NCBI RefSeq assembly: GCF_022581195.2
Contig: NC_061476.1
Location: forward strand, 1,676,501-1,740,500
Source: Helicoverpa zea
Lineage: Eukaryota; Arthropoda; Insecta; Lepidoptera; Noctuidae
Direction of reading: 5' to 3'
Length of the DNA: 64,000 bases
In this document: positions 11,771-24,964 of the stretch, piece after piece
How the letters are laid out: the number at the start of each line of letters is the position of its first letter
Numbering within the stretch: the stretch's first letter is position 1
Position numbers and translations under genes: made by a program
The notes under the pieces: model-generated
Told to the model about the DNA's origin: nothing
The model's database searches: none
The model's input: the letters and a program-made list of their open reading frames with translations, nothing else

Positions 11771-14700
11771 ACGTATGTCACGTTCTGGGTTGCTTTACAG
11801 CGATTGCAGCTTTAAATGTACGATGCAACGAGCTTGAAAAGCTCTGTAAAAGAGTTACAAAGTTGGTAGATTATACTGGAAGTTTGCAAACATGATGATG
11901 ACAAGGTTTTATTTAGTACATAAGTGTGAGAATATGGATTGCAGCTAAATCAACAATGATATTTTTGCAGCAGCACTACACAAGGTTCAGAGGAGTTGGA
12001 CAAAGACAAAAACTCTTAAACTAATTTGACTTAAACGTCATTGTCTATCGTCGAAATAAATTGATCTCGATCAATTTATTGAATTGGAAATTTCATTTTA
12101 AAGTCTTTGTTGACTGAGCTGATCAAAATCCTCAAATCGGCTGCTGAAGAAGTCTCCAGAAATGACAGAATCATGTCACATACTCTTTATTTTCGCAACA
12201 TACACCACTATGATAATGAAAAATATGTCTGCAAGTATAGCACGGTACAAGAACCGTCGAATAAAACATTCTAAAGGAGCTGTGTCGGATGAAAGTTGTC
12301 TGTCACGAACCCGTTATGGCCACGATTGGAAACCATACCTTTCGATCAATGGAGAGCAATCTAAAAAAAATTAAAGAAATCGGGGTCGCACGCCTACCAC
12401 ACAATCATTTGATGACTAATGTGATGATTGGCAAATACCACTTAATGCCAGGTAATTGTTTTGCTAATCATAATGTGCATAGTAAGTATGTTCGAGTGTT
12501 AATAACGTGTGATTTATATTAGTGTCGTTCCGCCTTCTGTGTGTTGGATACAGTTTAAAAAAAATTGTTTAGAGAAAGCATGACTTGTGAAAGGAAATGG
12601 TCTCTTGAGCTTTGTGTCCACACATGTAAATTGGTCCTTCCAGTCTATAAATTCTGGTATTACTTCACCTAACAAGTTTGCATCATTCATCACGTTTAAC
12701 CGCATCATACCTTGACTTTGTGCCAAGGTCCGCAGTCAGTATTATGGATAGCCAGTTACTCTTGCGTTCGCAAACACTGCATTATCTCTGCCAAGAGATG
12801 CACGCAAAATAAATAAACAGCCGTCGGAATAATATTAGTATTAGAGATTTATCATGGTATTCAAGAACTAAGTGGATCATGAGATTGGTGAGAAGCTTAT
12901 GAAAGCCTTGAGAGAGTTAGGGCCAAGCATTGGACTCTATACAAGGCCAATATTCTATTAAAGTGCCACAAAACCCATCGGTGGAATTATATACAAGGTC
13001 ACCTTAGCATTCATAATTTTTAGGTCATTTCTCAATTTGGTTAGGAAACCATTTAGATTACATGTAGGCGATTAAGTATGCATATTGCATATGGACTTGA
13101 AGAGGATAAAATAATGGCAGGATATTAGCTCAGCAGGCTTATGAACATATGGTATATCGATGAGGTCAGACCTGACGGGCTCATTGATTTTCGATAGGAA
13201 GACGAGCATCGTTAAATTGGCAATAATGTTTGTTTGAACAAATCAACTTTACATATTCATTTACATTATAGTTTCATGTAAATACAGTACACAAAATAGT
13301 CAAAGGGACAGCAAATTGCAATATTTTTATTGGCATTTTCTGCATTTACCGGAGGCCTGCATATTAAATTAATAGATAGTGTACAAAAGAAAAGGTATCA
13401 AGTATTATTTGATTAAACAGTTTTAAAACACAATGTACGGAAGAAATAAAAATAAAACGGTCAAGAACGAAGTAAACAAGTAAGTATTATATCAACGATA
13501 AGCATCGCTGTAGCTGATTTCATGCGGTAATAGATACAATCGATCCATGGAGCGAGAACAGGGTTGCCAGTTATAAAACAACATATTTCATAAAAAATAA
13601 ACAACCATAGAAATATACTGGCCATGACTAACCTAAACAAGCTAGATAAAGGAAGAATAAAACCTTTTATAGCTACACAGATTAATCAAAACTTTCACTA
13701 AGAAAAATCATAATTTCAATCTGACAGACGAAGTGGTGTCCAAAATGTATTCAAACTTTCTCCAGGTGTGATTTTTGACAAGATAAAGCTTGATCTTGTG
13801 AATATACATTTAAAATGTGTATGGACACTGCATACATTTAAAATTCATAAAACCCTACTCATCCCTATGATATCAAATATTGAGGCCAAACCAGGGCACA
13901 CCTTTCAAACCTTCATCATTTTTTTTTTAATATAACCAATTTTCTAAGCTCATTTATATGACCAAAAGAAATTATAATCTGTATTACAGAGTCAACTCCC
14001 GCCAAAATACTACCAACGCTGGCAGCCATGTTGAATTCTGCCGCCATTTCTACGATCCATAATGGCGGCCCTAACTGGCCGTAACCTACATGCTTGGAGC
14101 TGATAAATTATAATCAATCAGCCACAATGCTGCGTGAAGGGCGCTGAACCGATATCCGAGTCACGGTCGGTCTTGACCAGTTTGTCGTTAGCTCATATAG
14201 TCGTGTTGCTGCACCTATTTCGGTATTGGTTTCCACATTCCTTATTAGTTTACTGAACTTTTTAGCTGTCATGATGTAATAAAAAAATAGCAGCGTTTAT
14301 TAATGACAAAGATATTGTCATCGATGATTTTTAACTCGATCCCTTTTGGGGCAAGCAAGAAGTCATCTAACGGAGACCTTCGGGTTTCAGGACCACGGTG
14401 GCTCTTTCGAACAGACCCACATCTTTGGCTGCTTGGCTCTTAATTGAAAAATTAACTCCCTAATTAAGCTACAACTTGATCTGGGTGTTTAAGGCATCAA
14501 TGTTAAGAAGTAAATGACCTCTTATTTCAAACAAAAGCTAATTGAGGAGATTTTCCTCTAAAACGATCATTACTTGATTACCAATGATAATAATGATAGC
14601 ATTGCCACTAATTACAAGAGGTAGCACAAAATAACACAAATCACTTGATAATTCTAAGATTGTTATCACGACTTCATTGTAATTCTACTTGAAGTTATCT

Positions 14701-14894
14701 TGGCGCCTTGTTTCTTTGTAATGACCTGTGAATAACTAAATTACTAAGGCTATACGAAGTATACGATCAATTTGTATGGTATTTTATTACAAATCCTTAA
14801 CTATGACACATATACAACCTCTCAAGTATAAGTGTTTTCGATTTCAGGTCAAGCAAGTACCAATGGAACTTTTCTTAGTGTGTAAGTATACCTT
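11771..14894. other. Mostly unique non-coding DNA
   Basis: No gene was recognised apart from the doubtful open frame at 12,514-12,726. Around 14,035-14,070 there is a short imperfect palindrome of GCCGCCAT/ATGGCGGC. The rest is AT-rich with no clear exon. Confidence 0.4.
12514..12726 (-). pseudogene. Unidentified 70-codon open frame, possible transposon or exon remnant
   Basis: The translation has a non-random look (Asp/Glu, aromatic residues and the string VIPEFIDWKDQF), unlike the Lys/Asn/Phe/Ile-rich chance frames nearby. I recognise no family. On the same strand GGTGAAGT lies inside it and could act as a splice donor after residue 19, but no partner exon was found. It may be a relic of a transposase coding region or chance. 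Confidence 0.2.
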
Positions 14895-15040
14895 AACACC
14901 AATGGCTGATCAAAGATGAAGGAAAACATCTAGAGGAAACCTGGATATAAAATCTGAAATCACCAACCCGTGCAACACCCTTCTCTGTGTGAGAGGAGGC
15001 CTGTGCCCAGCATTGGTACGTAAAAGGGATGCTGATGATG
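14895..15040 (+). mobile_element. RTE-like retroposon 3' tail
   Basis: The block order is CAATGGCTGA, GGAAAACATCT.GAGGAAACC, AATCACCAACCCG, GAGAGGAGGCCTGTGCCCAG and then GATGCTGATGATGA. This is the non-coding tail that lepidopteran RTE-type elements scatter through genomes. The copy at 55,760-55,915 has the same order. No coding sequence is retained. Confidence 0.55.
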
Positions 15041-15393
15041 ACATTTACAATAGTATCAACATAGCTTCGCCCACATAATACGGGACCATTATCGGTTTAC
15101 AGGTAAAACATAAATAACAGTAACGACATTCCACGCAGCAATGTTCAAACATCCCAAATTAATATACTACCGGCCCAAACCCCGTAAACGGTCGAAAACG
15201 GAAAATTGTTCAAATCACACAAGAGCACAAATGCTAAACAGTACATTAACATCCACCATTTAATTATGCATGGCATTTGGGATGCTTCGCGCATCGAAAA
15301 TTCCCTGACCGCTAATTATGAATGCTTCTAATTTGATCAGTATTTCTGTACTAGCTACCAGCTACAATTTTAGTTGTTTCCCGAGGGAACTAC

Positions 15394-15515
15394 TGCCTCC
15401 ACTCGAGTTGATCCTCCACTCGAGTTGATCCTCCACTCCAAGGGATATCGAGTTGCCTGGGTAACTGGGTTGAAAAGCTCAGATAGGCAGTCCCTGCATG
15501 TAAAAAGTGGTAATC
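15394..15515 (+). repeat. Short tandem CTCCACTCGAGTTGATC plus SINE fragment
   Basis: A 17-bp unit close to CCTCCACTCGAGTTGAT is repeated two and a bit times (15,394-15,436). It is followed directly by a partial copy of the window-wide SINE-like family (GGGTAACTGGGTTGA, CTCAGATAGGCAGTC). The tandem units sit where the family normally has CTAACCAAGGGG, so they look like a local slippage product within a truncated copy. Confidence 0.5.
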
Positions 15516-15793
15516 ATGGTTTTTGCGAGAAAGAGTGAAAACATATCCACACTTTCATCTCTTTCTTAGTGTAATTTGATGTGATTGAGCACACTGAAAT
15601 ATAGGTTTTCAGAGCGGGTTACTCCCTTGGGTTCCAAAAATATGGAACGAAAGTTATGTCCCACGGGAATCGACGTACGGAAAGTTCTAGAAACTTTTTG
15701 CAACCTGGGAATACGCCTGGAATTTCGGCTCATAGCAAATCATAATGCTAAAGATGGATGGAACATTCATATACTACATATATAATCTAGTTA

Positions 15794-15985
15794 CGGGTAG
15801 TCAGACGCCAGTAAGTCTAACACCAGTCTAACCAAGGGGTATCGGGTTGCCCGGGTAACTGGGTTGAGGAGGTCAGATAGGCAGTCGCTTCTTGTAAAGC
15901 ACTGGTACTCAGCTGAATCCGGTTAGACTGGAAGCCAACCCCAACATGATTGGGAAAAAGGCTCGGAGGATGATGATGATAATAT
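15794..15985 (+). mobile_element. SINE-like repeat, well-preserved tail copy
   Basis: This is one of the best-preserved copies of the tail. The order TAGTCAGACGCCAGTAAGTC, CTAACCAAGGGGTATCGGG, GGGTAACTGGGTTGAGGAGG, AAAGCACTGGTACTCAGCTG and TTGGGAAAAAGGCTC is complete. It ends in a GATGATGATGATAATA microsatellite, the kind of 3' end used by RTE-type machinery. Confidence 0.75.
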
Positions 15986-16359
15986 AGTTTTTGGCTCCCG
16001 ACCTCGTCCAAGTGGAATAAATAGATACTTTGGACAGCATTTTACTAATAATTGGTAACTTTCCAGATAGCTTTACATTGTATACATATGATAGCTAGGT
16101 ATATCCCGCAGTTTTTCACGAATAAGTATGCATATATAGTCTGTACGTATACGTACTCAAAAAATCAAGCCATTAGTCATACTGAACTATTGATAACCAA
16201 GGGAATATACCTCGAAAAAAAAAACCCGAGTGTACATCAGCAAGTCCTGATAGCCAGTACTCCCGATAAGTACAGTGAATTTATCTAAAGTGCACAACTA
16301 CATACCGAACGAACACTATAGATATCTAGACTAATATAATAACAGAAAGTATTTTTTTG

Positions 16360-16530
16360 TTGCTTGTTTGTAGGCAAAAGGCTGCGAAACTACTGAAGCG
16401 ATTCGAAAAATTATTTCACTGTCGAAAAGCTACACTCTTCCCGAGTAACACAAGCTATATTTTATCCGATTACGAGCAGTAGTTTCCCCACGACGCGAGT
16501 GAAACCGTAGGCAAACGGCTAGTGTATTCT
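16360..16530 (+). repeat. Dispersed CCGCGG-type lepidopteran repeat copy
   Basis: The order is CTTGTTTGTAGGCAAAAGGC, GAAACTACTGAAGCGATT, the AACACAAGCTATATTTTATC block and ACGACGCGAGTGAAACCG. It is the plus-orientation counterpart of the copies at 1,068 and 1,566. Confidence 0.5.
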
Positions 16531-19519
16531 GTATCGATAATCATTCGAATCAGCTGAATCGACTACGTTCCTTTTCGATATCAACCGTGAACAACGGAAC
16601 GTTTTAATGGACTGATAATTTTATCGATATAATTACAAACAGTATTCGAGTTGTTTTCATTGTTCTGTTAACGGCTGACCAATTAATTTGCGCCTTGGGA
16701 TAGGTCACATTCAGAATTGTTCATTGAGGTCGCGGTAGGAAATTATTTTGTTAGGGTATTCTTAATTTTCAAGACTCAACCATGATTTCCTTTTTGATAT
16801 TATCTTCTTTCCGTCACGCAGGTTCATAATCATCATCCTCCTGCCCTTATCCAAATTTTATTTAGGGCCGGTGCAGGATATCTTCAGCCGCATAAGTAAA
16901 AGTTTCTATATAGATGTTTGTTCTGTTTTCACGCAATAGCTACTCTATGGATTTTAATGAAACTTGGCAGAAATACAAATCAAATAACATATTAAATACA
17001 TACTCTGTATCTCTGTCCAGGAATTAGCTACCTTGGGACGCTGGTCACACCGCTAGATAGAGGAAGCTAATTCTGAACTTCTTCGTGTGACCTCATCCCA
17101 TAACATACATTAACCAGTACAATATAAAGTTCTCTCAAAAATCCTGTTAGTATATTCGTAGCTTATTATTAACTAGGCAATCTGGTAGGCGTTATCGAAT
17201 GCTCGCAACAATGTGACCGAGTGATGTTATCGATATGTCTCCTCGATTAGATACAGCCGCTAATGTTTATGCCAAAAAATGTTTTGCGCAGATTTATTCT
17301 TGTTTGTCATGTAAAAATAATGTTCTAGCTTTAGTGAAAGAATATCATGATGATGTTGATGGCATTCTAAATATTGCAAATCCGAATACTTTCACCAATA
17401 ATGTTGATCTTTGGTAAGGTCCACAAATGAACTAGTTACTAGCCCATTACAACATACCAGTCCCAGAGCACTACATTAAACATATTGAAGGCAGGTAGAA
17501 CAATAAAATCGAAAATTCAAAGTACCGAGACGTTTGATTTAAAAAAAAAATAAAAAAAATGGAATCACCAAGACTTCTCTAGGCTGAGAAGGGCTACTCC
17601 CCTTTATAATCCCTAGCTAGAGGGACTAAACTAGGCTGTTGTTAGAAATCTTTATTTAAGTATGTAAATATGCTAACTTTGCGTTTAACAAATACGAGGT
17701 AAGATAACAATGTATTGTTATCTGAGAAAGTACAGAATAATTTTCATTCAGACCACTAATGAACAAAGTTTCTTCTACAACAAACGCCCTCATTACAGTA
17801 ATACCTAACTAAGTACAATCACCTACAATAGTTTACCAGCATGACATCAGCTATAACACTTGTGCAATCAGTACAGTCGAGTACAACGTTATCTGAACTA
17901 TAAACGGTGCTCATTGCAAAACGGAACGTAATCAATGAAAGAGTTTGATTAAATGAGATTGAAATCTGGACTTACTGTTAACTGATTAGGAAGTAAATGC
18001 TTAATTGATTTGACATTTGCGTTCCATACCAGGTTAGGACGAGACCAACGTAACTTTTGTTATAAGTATATACTTTATAAGCCTTTGTTGATCTGACTGA
18101 TGGAGAAGAAACACATCGTGGTGGTCTGGCTTTACTGACCAGCCTTGAGCAAGTGTAGTGATTTAACACTGATTCCTTCTTTGTATGAGAAGCTACAGCC
18201 CTGCAACGGGTCTATAGATGTTACTTACAATCTGAAATACTTACATATATTATTTTGAAGATTCCCATCAACACAGTAAATCGGGAGCATTCGATGCATA
18301 TCAATGAATTCTCAATAATCACATAACTTCAAACATAAGATAAATCAATAAATAAATAACGAGACCACGCAAAAACGTAAACTAATCATTATCTATAAAT
18401 ATTTATCAGATACAGCCGAATCGAGGTTAAGGCACTAAGAAATAAAAATAAATATGTTAATGATAACCGCTTTTATATTACAAATCGGAAGATATATCGC
18501 AGGAAATACTACTTAACTATTAAATGGTTTGCGTAACGAATTACAGTCGGCAGCAAAAATACGCCTTCAAGAATTCAAGGCATGTTTGGTTTTGGACATT
18601 TTTGCATCCATTGGTTATTCAATTCTAAAGTGTATCATAAGTTTTCATCGACTTCAAAAACAACCAGGAGGTGCTCATGTTTTGTTTTTGCTCTTGAAAA
18701 CTGATACCTACATCCTTTTTTTTTAATGTTTATGGGATAATTTGCATACATTACTAAAAGCGTTTTTGTTATACAAACAAATAAATCAATGTAATTAAAT
18801 AATGTAAGTGAATAAATCTTTCTGAAGATACCTTTTTGATGTTGACTGTACATGCAGACATGAGGTATTTATAAACTAGCAATTAGGTAACATAGAAGGT
18901 AGAATTTAATTTCCCTTGAGTTTTACGTGCCTCCGCGAAGTAATAAAGTGTACAACTGTAGACCTTAACTCCTTAAATATAAATTACGTAGGTGTTGAGA
19001 AAAAAATAAACAAACGAAGTAAATCAAACAATGGCAAGTATAACAGAAACTGTGAACTTATATGAACATAACACTAAAACAAAGTTTGTTATTTAGCATT
19101 TCTTTAGAAAAGTAAAAGTACCCACGTTTGAACCTTAGTATGAAGAGGATAAAAGTTATTTATTTATTTAAAAAAACACACGTAAATTAATTCAATTTGC
19201 ATTGACCCAAAGAAAACTGCAATTTTCATAATGTAATATCAGCAAGCGTTTCAAAAACTGACACTTGATAAAAACCACGTTCATACGCCATTTATTTAGC
19301 GAGAGGGTAAACGGGTAATCCTACAGCGAGGTACAACATGAATATTTCAATCGAGGGTAGTTACGTGTAACGGAACGTAACCTCTTGCCCCCACTGTCGG
19401 AATACGAATCAATGTTTAAAAAGCCTATTAAAATTCCTATCGAATACGTGTGTTTAGGGAAAACCAGCAAACTAAAAACGTAAAGTTTTTGGTACGAAAT
19501 CGGTGTGGTTGAACCTTTA
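16531..19519. other. No gene recognised
   Basis: AT-rich, mostly unique sequence. The words CATCATCCTCCTGCCCTTAT near 16,832-16,851 recur in the micro-insertion at 33,870 and are a retroposon-tail relic. The open frames at 17,235-17,417 and 17,978-18,169 have no family resemblance. Confidence 0.4.
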
Positions 19520-20428
19520 TTGAGTCATAAAACCTTTTTTTTTTTTTTTTTTTTTATCGACGTAAAATCATCAAATGACCCCTCCCGCTGTGGGTTAGCA
19601 GCGGTGAGGGAGTGTCAGACTCTTACTGACTAAAATCGTCGTGTTCCGTCATAGGCCTTTTATGTACCAGGGCCGCGGTATCTCTTTCGAACAACCCGCA
19701 GCCCCGGCAGGCCTTGGCCCTGCTGGGCCCCGCTGGGGTTGCTGACGTCTCTTTGAGGAGCGCGTGGAACAACGCGCGCCGTCGACACGGGTCTGTCGTC
19801 TAGGAAGACAGAGGGACGATGAGCCACCCGAACTCACCGCCCACAGACCCACGCCTACGGTGGCCGGGAGTCATCTCGCGACACCCGGCGCCCATGGTGT
19901 CTACCTGGTCCAGCGCGGCGGCCGGGATGAGAGGTGCGAACTCTCTGGCGTTCCGCCTCCTCCTTCTCGAGCATGACCGCTTCGCAGAAGGAGGCGACGG
20001 CATCCCATTCCCTCTCGCCCCGGACCATGGCCTGAACCAGGGCCGGACGCGAGAGGTCGCCGCCGCCCAAAGCCTCGACGAGGACCCGGCGGTGCCCTTC
20101 CCATGCGGGGCACACCTGGACTGTGTGGTCCACCGTGTCCTCGGGGCTGTCCGCACAATGGTGACACCCGGGCGCCTCCTCACGACCGATGCGGTGCAGG
20201 TACCTCCCGAAACAACCGTGTCCGGTGAGGACCTGCGTCATGCGGTACGTGAGGGCGCCGTGACTCCTCCCGAGCCACTCCTCAAAGAGGGGACTTACCG
20301 CCACGATGGTGGCGTGCCCTGCACTGGGTTGCGATAGTCGTTCCCTCCAGGCCACCATGAGATCGCGCCGGAGTTCCGCCCGCTGCGCGACAACTTGCCG
20401 CGGCAACGGGGTTGAGTCATAAAACCTT
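19520..20428 (-). mobile_element. 5'-truncated R1-like non-LTR retrotransposon with 17-bp target duplication
   Basis: The insert occupies 19,537-20,411 on the minus strand. The 17-bp word TTGAGTCATAAAACCTT stands at both sides (19,520-19,536 and 20,412-20,428), a perfect target-site duplication. A T-run just after the left copy is the poly-A tail. The minus strand gives, in order, the end of the reverse-transcriptase ORF, a 3' UTR of about 320 bp and the tail. The insert is markedly GC-rich against AT-rich flanks. It is young enough for a perfect duplication but lacks the endonuclease and most of the polymerase, so it is not autonomous. Confidence 0.9.
19855..20411 (-). pseudogene. C-terminal end of R1-type reverse transcriptase ORF
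   Basis: About 185 codons of the C-terminal region of an R1-clade polyprotein remain open up to the stop at 19,855. Visible landmarks are EEWLGRSHGALTYRMTQVLT, a GHGCFGRYLHRIG stretch, and the zinc-knuckle-like GCHHC...EDTVDHTVQVC (C-x2-C-x9-H-x4-C), which follows the reverse transcriptase in R1 elements. The open frame seems to begin earlier (to 20,469), but those first 19 or so residues come from flanking host DNA beyond the truncation point at 20,411. Without the catalytic polymerase and endonuclease it is a dead fragment. The plus-strand frame opposite it (19,819-20,337) is a GC-driven shadow. Confidence 0.85.
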
Positions 20429-23400
20429 AAGTCGTCATAATAGTGAACCTCATAAATGGAAGATAACATAATATGAGTATGAATGCACTGTTTTTCCCCA
20501 TGATGTAACCTTCTCCAGTCAACACAACTTAAGTAATAAGACCTGATGTTGAAAATTCTTTTATCATTTAGAAGCCACGTTGAATGAATGTCAACGGTTC
20601 TATTTTATGCTAGGTTAAATCACACGAACTATAAATATAATTATAAAAATCTGCGACAATGCACATTGTATTATTTTGCGGTACGACGCTGCAACGCAAT
20701 GTGGCCTCGCCCTAAGAGAATACTGTGGACATGCGATGAGGCCTCGCACTCGCACCCATGGTACATCCCCGTGAATCCCACCTGGACCGATTGTGCCCTG
20801 AAACTTGCTCGCGGGAGGACCTAATGAGCGCATCCGTGCTCTCGCTGTGGCGGCATATTGGGCTGACAAAGTGTAGTCTCACTATAAGAAATGTCGTCGA
20901 CACGAAAGAAAAAGAGAATACTAAAAGTACCTATTCTTCAAATAAGGGAAAACAAGCTGCATGTTAATCTAGCTGTCATCTACATTTCTATCAGAACACC
21001 TTTCAAAGGAAATGCCCTAACAAACTCGGTGATCAAAGCCAGATCGATTAAAAAGGTGGGTAAGACCAATATCATTTAAAATGCAAATTCTGACCCAGTC
21101 ATCCTGCATTGCTTGCAAAAGCTGTCGAATGGTGTACACATAGAATATTTTATAAGGGTCAAAAAACATTAAAGGGAGAACAAATCGACAAGCGTTTTTA
21201 GGTGAAATTGCATCTATTTGCATAGACATAAAGGGTCGAAGAACAAAGCACAGTTTGGATACTTTTTTTCGTGGGAATAAAAGTTTGTAATCCAGAAAGC
21301 CCATGATCTTTGGTTTTGGATTTAAGTAGGTATTTTTAAGTGAAACATGATGCATGATGCAACGTGAAATATGCATGCAGCGAGAGCCTTGTGAGACTTC
21401 CTAAAATTTTACCAACCAACAGAAGATGAGCCAAAGAATGAAGTCATAGTTAAACCATAAAACTTACTATTTTTCTTTTAGTAACTTCTAAGCATACCCT
21501 TGGTCGGTCGATACCACATTGATCTCGCTTTTGACGAAAATAAGAACCAGAAGAAGTGTTTGACCGTCTTGTCTTTGCCCCCTAATAATTCAGGTCTAAC
21601 CATCCAAACAGCTAGAACAACTTCCAAGTCTGTCGACTTTTCAAACCAGAGTTCTCATAAAACAACGGGATATAAAGACAAAAGCAACAATACAAGACAC
21701 ACGGTCTGTTTCACGTCAACCTGTATAACAATGTTATTACTGTGTGCTGGTTCCTGCGACCGGCTTCGGTCGTGATGGAGTGATTTTGCAAAACATTGTT
21801 GAGGGGCCTTAAAATCAAGAAGCTAACTTTTACAATTTTGCATTTTTTTTTTTATTCCTGCTTATTTTTATGTCTCCGAGTTCTTTGATTTCTTTTAAAA
21901 GGGCAAGAATTAAAAAGGCGTGCCTCGTGATAAACTTACAAAACTTACGCTGCTTTTTACCAAACGAGCGTTCTTTTTCATAACTATTAGCCTTTTCATT
22001 GGTCCACTGCAGGCCTCTTCTCATATAAGGAAAGAATACTGTTCATATTACGCCTATTAAATGATTTTAGCAAGACTAGCGAAATAAGAAAGAATCGTGT
22101 TTCAGCTTCAGTTTGTCCGTTTAATTTAAACGTACCCTTACACGTAACCCATTAACTGAAATCAAGGCAAAATCATTTAAAATGTGCAATTAAACATTAG
22201 GAGAGAAGCCAAGTTAGATCTGTTGTCATAATAACATATCATCAAGCTTGTTTACCTTAACCAATTTGGCAGAGGGTGAAACATATCAACATTTTGCCAA
22301 TTTTATAAAAATTCTTGCGATAGCTCGTACGTAACTCATAGGCTCATTATGGAACAAATTCTAGCTTCAGCTCCAGAATGAACGAAGGTGGGTTTAAGTC
22401 AGTAAAAATCTGACACTCTGCTGGAGTGATGAAGACGTTAAGCAATGTCATATTTTCTTAGCCGTCGCCAAACTTTGGCGGGTCGAATCATTGCGCGACA
22501 TACAGCGCAGAAACTATAATTTACGGAAACCACCAACCCAAGTTTTGATCTGAACCACTGAAGAAGTGCCTTCACTTATTCATTTGATGAAACAGCTTTA
22601 TTCTCGCACGCCATAATTATGTTACTTTGTACTACTTGCTGACCTACAGAATCTTTAAGGCCTACTTTCTGTAATGGTTATTATCTCAACTGTCTAGTTT
22701 TATGGCGAAGATTATTATCTTAATTACAATGTTCAAAATACCATAGACCTTTTGGGGCACACTTTACTTTTTAATTCGTAAAAGTATGGCGTTTAATGAG
22801 AACGCGGGAGACAAGATATCTTACTGATGTTAGGAGCTTGCTTGCTTAAACAGACTAGTCTGATTATAGTCTGATTTGAAAAACTTTCAGTTTTAGATAG
22901 ACCATTTATCGAAGAAGGCTGTAGCTTTGCAATTCTCTCGGGACGCGGGCGAAATCGCTGGCGGAACCATGTGCAGTAAAATTATAAGCTGTCACTTTTG
23001 CCAAAGTTTGTTTGTTCTGCTCAACCCCATAAGTAAAAGGCGCGAGTATTTAATAACAAATAAAAGTAGGTCAATGCGTAGCCCACGGCGTTAATTGATA
23101 CGTCACTAATTAAACAAAATATCAACATGTATTCAACTGGGCATTCGGCCGCGCCTTGCACGCAATAACTTATTACAGTATTCATTAATTAATATTCACA
23201 TGTTATTAGGTGAAATGCATTGTTTTCGTTTTGTAATTAATGTTTGTTAGTAATATTGAAATTATAAGGGTGAGTTACACCATTTTAGATATGATGACTC
23301 TACAAATCTGTATATGTATTTTATTTGAATATATGCCTTTCTAGGATTAAAAAAAACATACATTTGATGGCTCAAAACTAGGCCCTACAGCAAAGAACCA

Positions 23401-23479
23401 GCTTAACACTCCATTCAATTCAAACTTCAAAAAATATGTGAACTGCCCACAAAAAGAGTGCAGCTGCAATATATTACAG
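20429..23479. other. No gene recognised; repeat fragments
   Basis: AT-rich DNA. A short GC-richer stretch (20,690-20,830) contains no recognisable domain. A fragment of the CCGCGG-type dispersed repeat lies near 22,895-22,965 (CGGGACGCGGGCGAAATCGC). Confidence 0.4.
21017..21376 (-). pseudogene. Unidentified 119-codon open frame
   Basis: This is the longest open frame in its AT-rich neighbourhood and starts at an ATG. It is rich in Phe, Leu, Ile and Tyr, with hydrophobic stretches, and resembles no family I know. No flanking splice sites, promoter or poly-A context stand out. In DNA this AT-rich a frame of this length can arise by chance. A decayed membrane protein or transposon relic is the other possibility. 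Confidence 0.15.
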
Positions 23480-23625
23480 AGGAGAAAAATATATATTAAA
23501 GGCTGCTACTGAAAAATTCTTGTTAGAAAGCTACACGGTTTCCGAGTAACATAGGCTATGTTTTATTCTAGTACAGGCAATAGTTTCCAGTGGACGCCAG
23601 TGTAACCATGGGAAAATGGCTAGTT
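23480..23625 (+). repeat. Dispersed CCGCGG-type lepidopteran repeat copy
   Basis: It has the blocks AAGCTACACGGTTTCCGAGT, AACATAGGCTATGTTTTAT and CAGTGTAACCATGGGAAA in the order seen at 16,360. It is immediately followed by a SINE-like copy in the opposite orientation. Confidence 0.45.
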
Positions 23626-23627
23626 AT

Positions 23628-23790
23628 CCTCCGAGCCTTTTTTCCCAAACTATGTTGGGGTCGGCTTCCAGTCTAACCGGATGTAGCTGAGTTCCAGTGC
23701 TTTAACCCAATACCCCTTGGTTAGACTGGCATCAGACTTACTGGGTACTGCTGACTACCCGTGATGACTGCCAAGGATGGGAAAATGGCT
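23628..23790 (-). mobile_element. SINE-like repeat copy, minus orientation
   Basis: The plus strand shows TTTTTTCCCAAACTATGTTG, TCGGCTTCCAGTCTAACCGG, CCCCTTGGTTAGACTGGCAT and GACTACCCGTGATGACTGCC. This is the reverse complement of the family at 15,794. An internal deletion has removed the AGATAGGCAGTCGC block. Confidence 0.65.
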
Positions 23791-24964
23791 AGTATAGAGA
23801 TATTTAGTACTTCTAGCCTGTGGTGGCGGTGGTTTTGTCTGTGTCCAAAATTTCCCTTATTAATAGGTAAATGAGTTTTGCTATGGCATCATACAAAAAA
23901 CCTATAATAACATATTTCCAATACAAATCGGTACCAGAAATATACAAAGTTACCTACTAGAAAATATTTATTTACACTTGTATCGGGGTAAGAATCATTT
24001 GCCTATTTCCTAGTATTTTATAACTATTTGTTTTGTGTATTAATTACTATAAGTTTTTTTTTATTTGACTAATTTTATTATATTAGTTTTTAGAGATGTT
24101 TCAAACAGTAACAAGTTTGTATATTCAGTCAAGAAACAGTTGAAAATGAGGAAAACCATTTTCAACAGCTACATGTGTTTGAATAGTGTGAAGTTTATTT
24201 ATTTATCTATATGTTCCTTTATTTCAGACAAAATAAATAATTAGTGTATATTATGAATGGATACAATACCATGCTTTGGAATGTTATACCTATTTACCAT
24301 TAAAACCAGAATAGGATATTTTTTTATTAATGTTTTCTTAAGCAGTTGTGATCTTAAAGACATGACCACTTCAATGTTTTACAATATTCAAGTGCCATTG
24401 TTTTATAAGATACAATTTTACAATAAATAAAATTGTTTCAAATATTTCTAAATTTTGCATGTTAATGTAACAAAATACTGCACACCTCATTATTTGATGA
24501 GATAGGCATGAGAATTTACTCAGGTATCAACTTTTCAATGTTCCCTAATCATTTAAACAACTTTCAGATAATAATATTTGTACAACAAGATTACCTTATT
24601 TTTATCATTTCTGAACATTTTTGCAATGCCAAGAAATTATAAGGTTGTAAATAAATATGCCATGGTCATATAAAACTGTTGGTAAAAGTATTCGTGTGTA
24701 TTTTTATCAGAGAAATGATCATCTGGGTCATAGTAATGCAATTTTTGTGTTTCGCAATCATAACATGAACGTAAGGTAACTGTAGGCGTCGCTGTTATTA
24801 TTTACTGGTTTATTTGGCGCAAAACAGGCTCCACCAATCAACTGTAGCCGTTTATTCGCGCCCTCGCAATTAAAATGACAGCAGATAAACCTTGAAAACA
24901 ACGAAACCCTGCTCCACTCTACCCATTTCACACATTTGCCAACCATAATATTGATAATTTCACC
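23791..24964. other. No gene recognised
   Basis: Very AT-rich DNA. If the putative first exon at 24,965-25,100 is real, this stretch would be part of its first intron. Confidence 0.35.

Noticed and set aside
17978..18169. A possible minus-strand exon ending at GTAAGT
   Set aside because: The translation looks random, no acceptor or partner exon was found, and the donor-like word alone is weak.
19819..20337. A 172-codon plus-strand frame at the R1-like element
   Set aside because: It lies opposite the recognisable R1 polyprotein end, and GC-rich DNA often leaves such antisense frames open.
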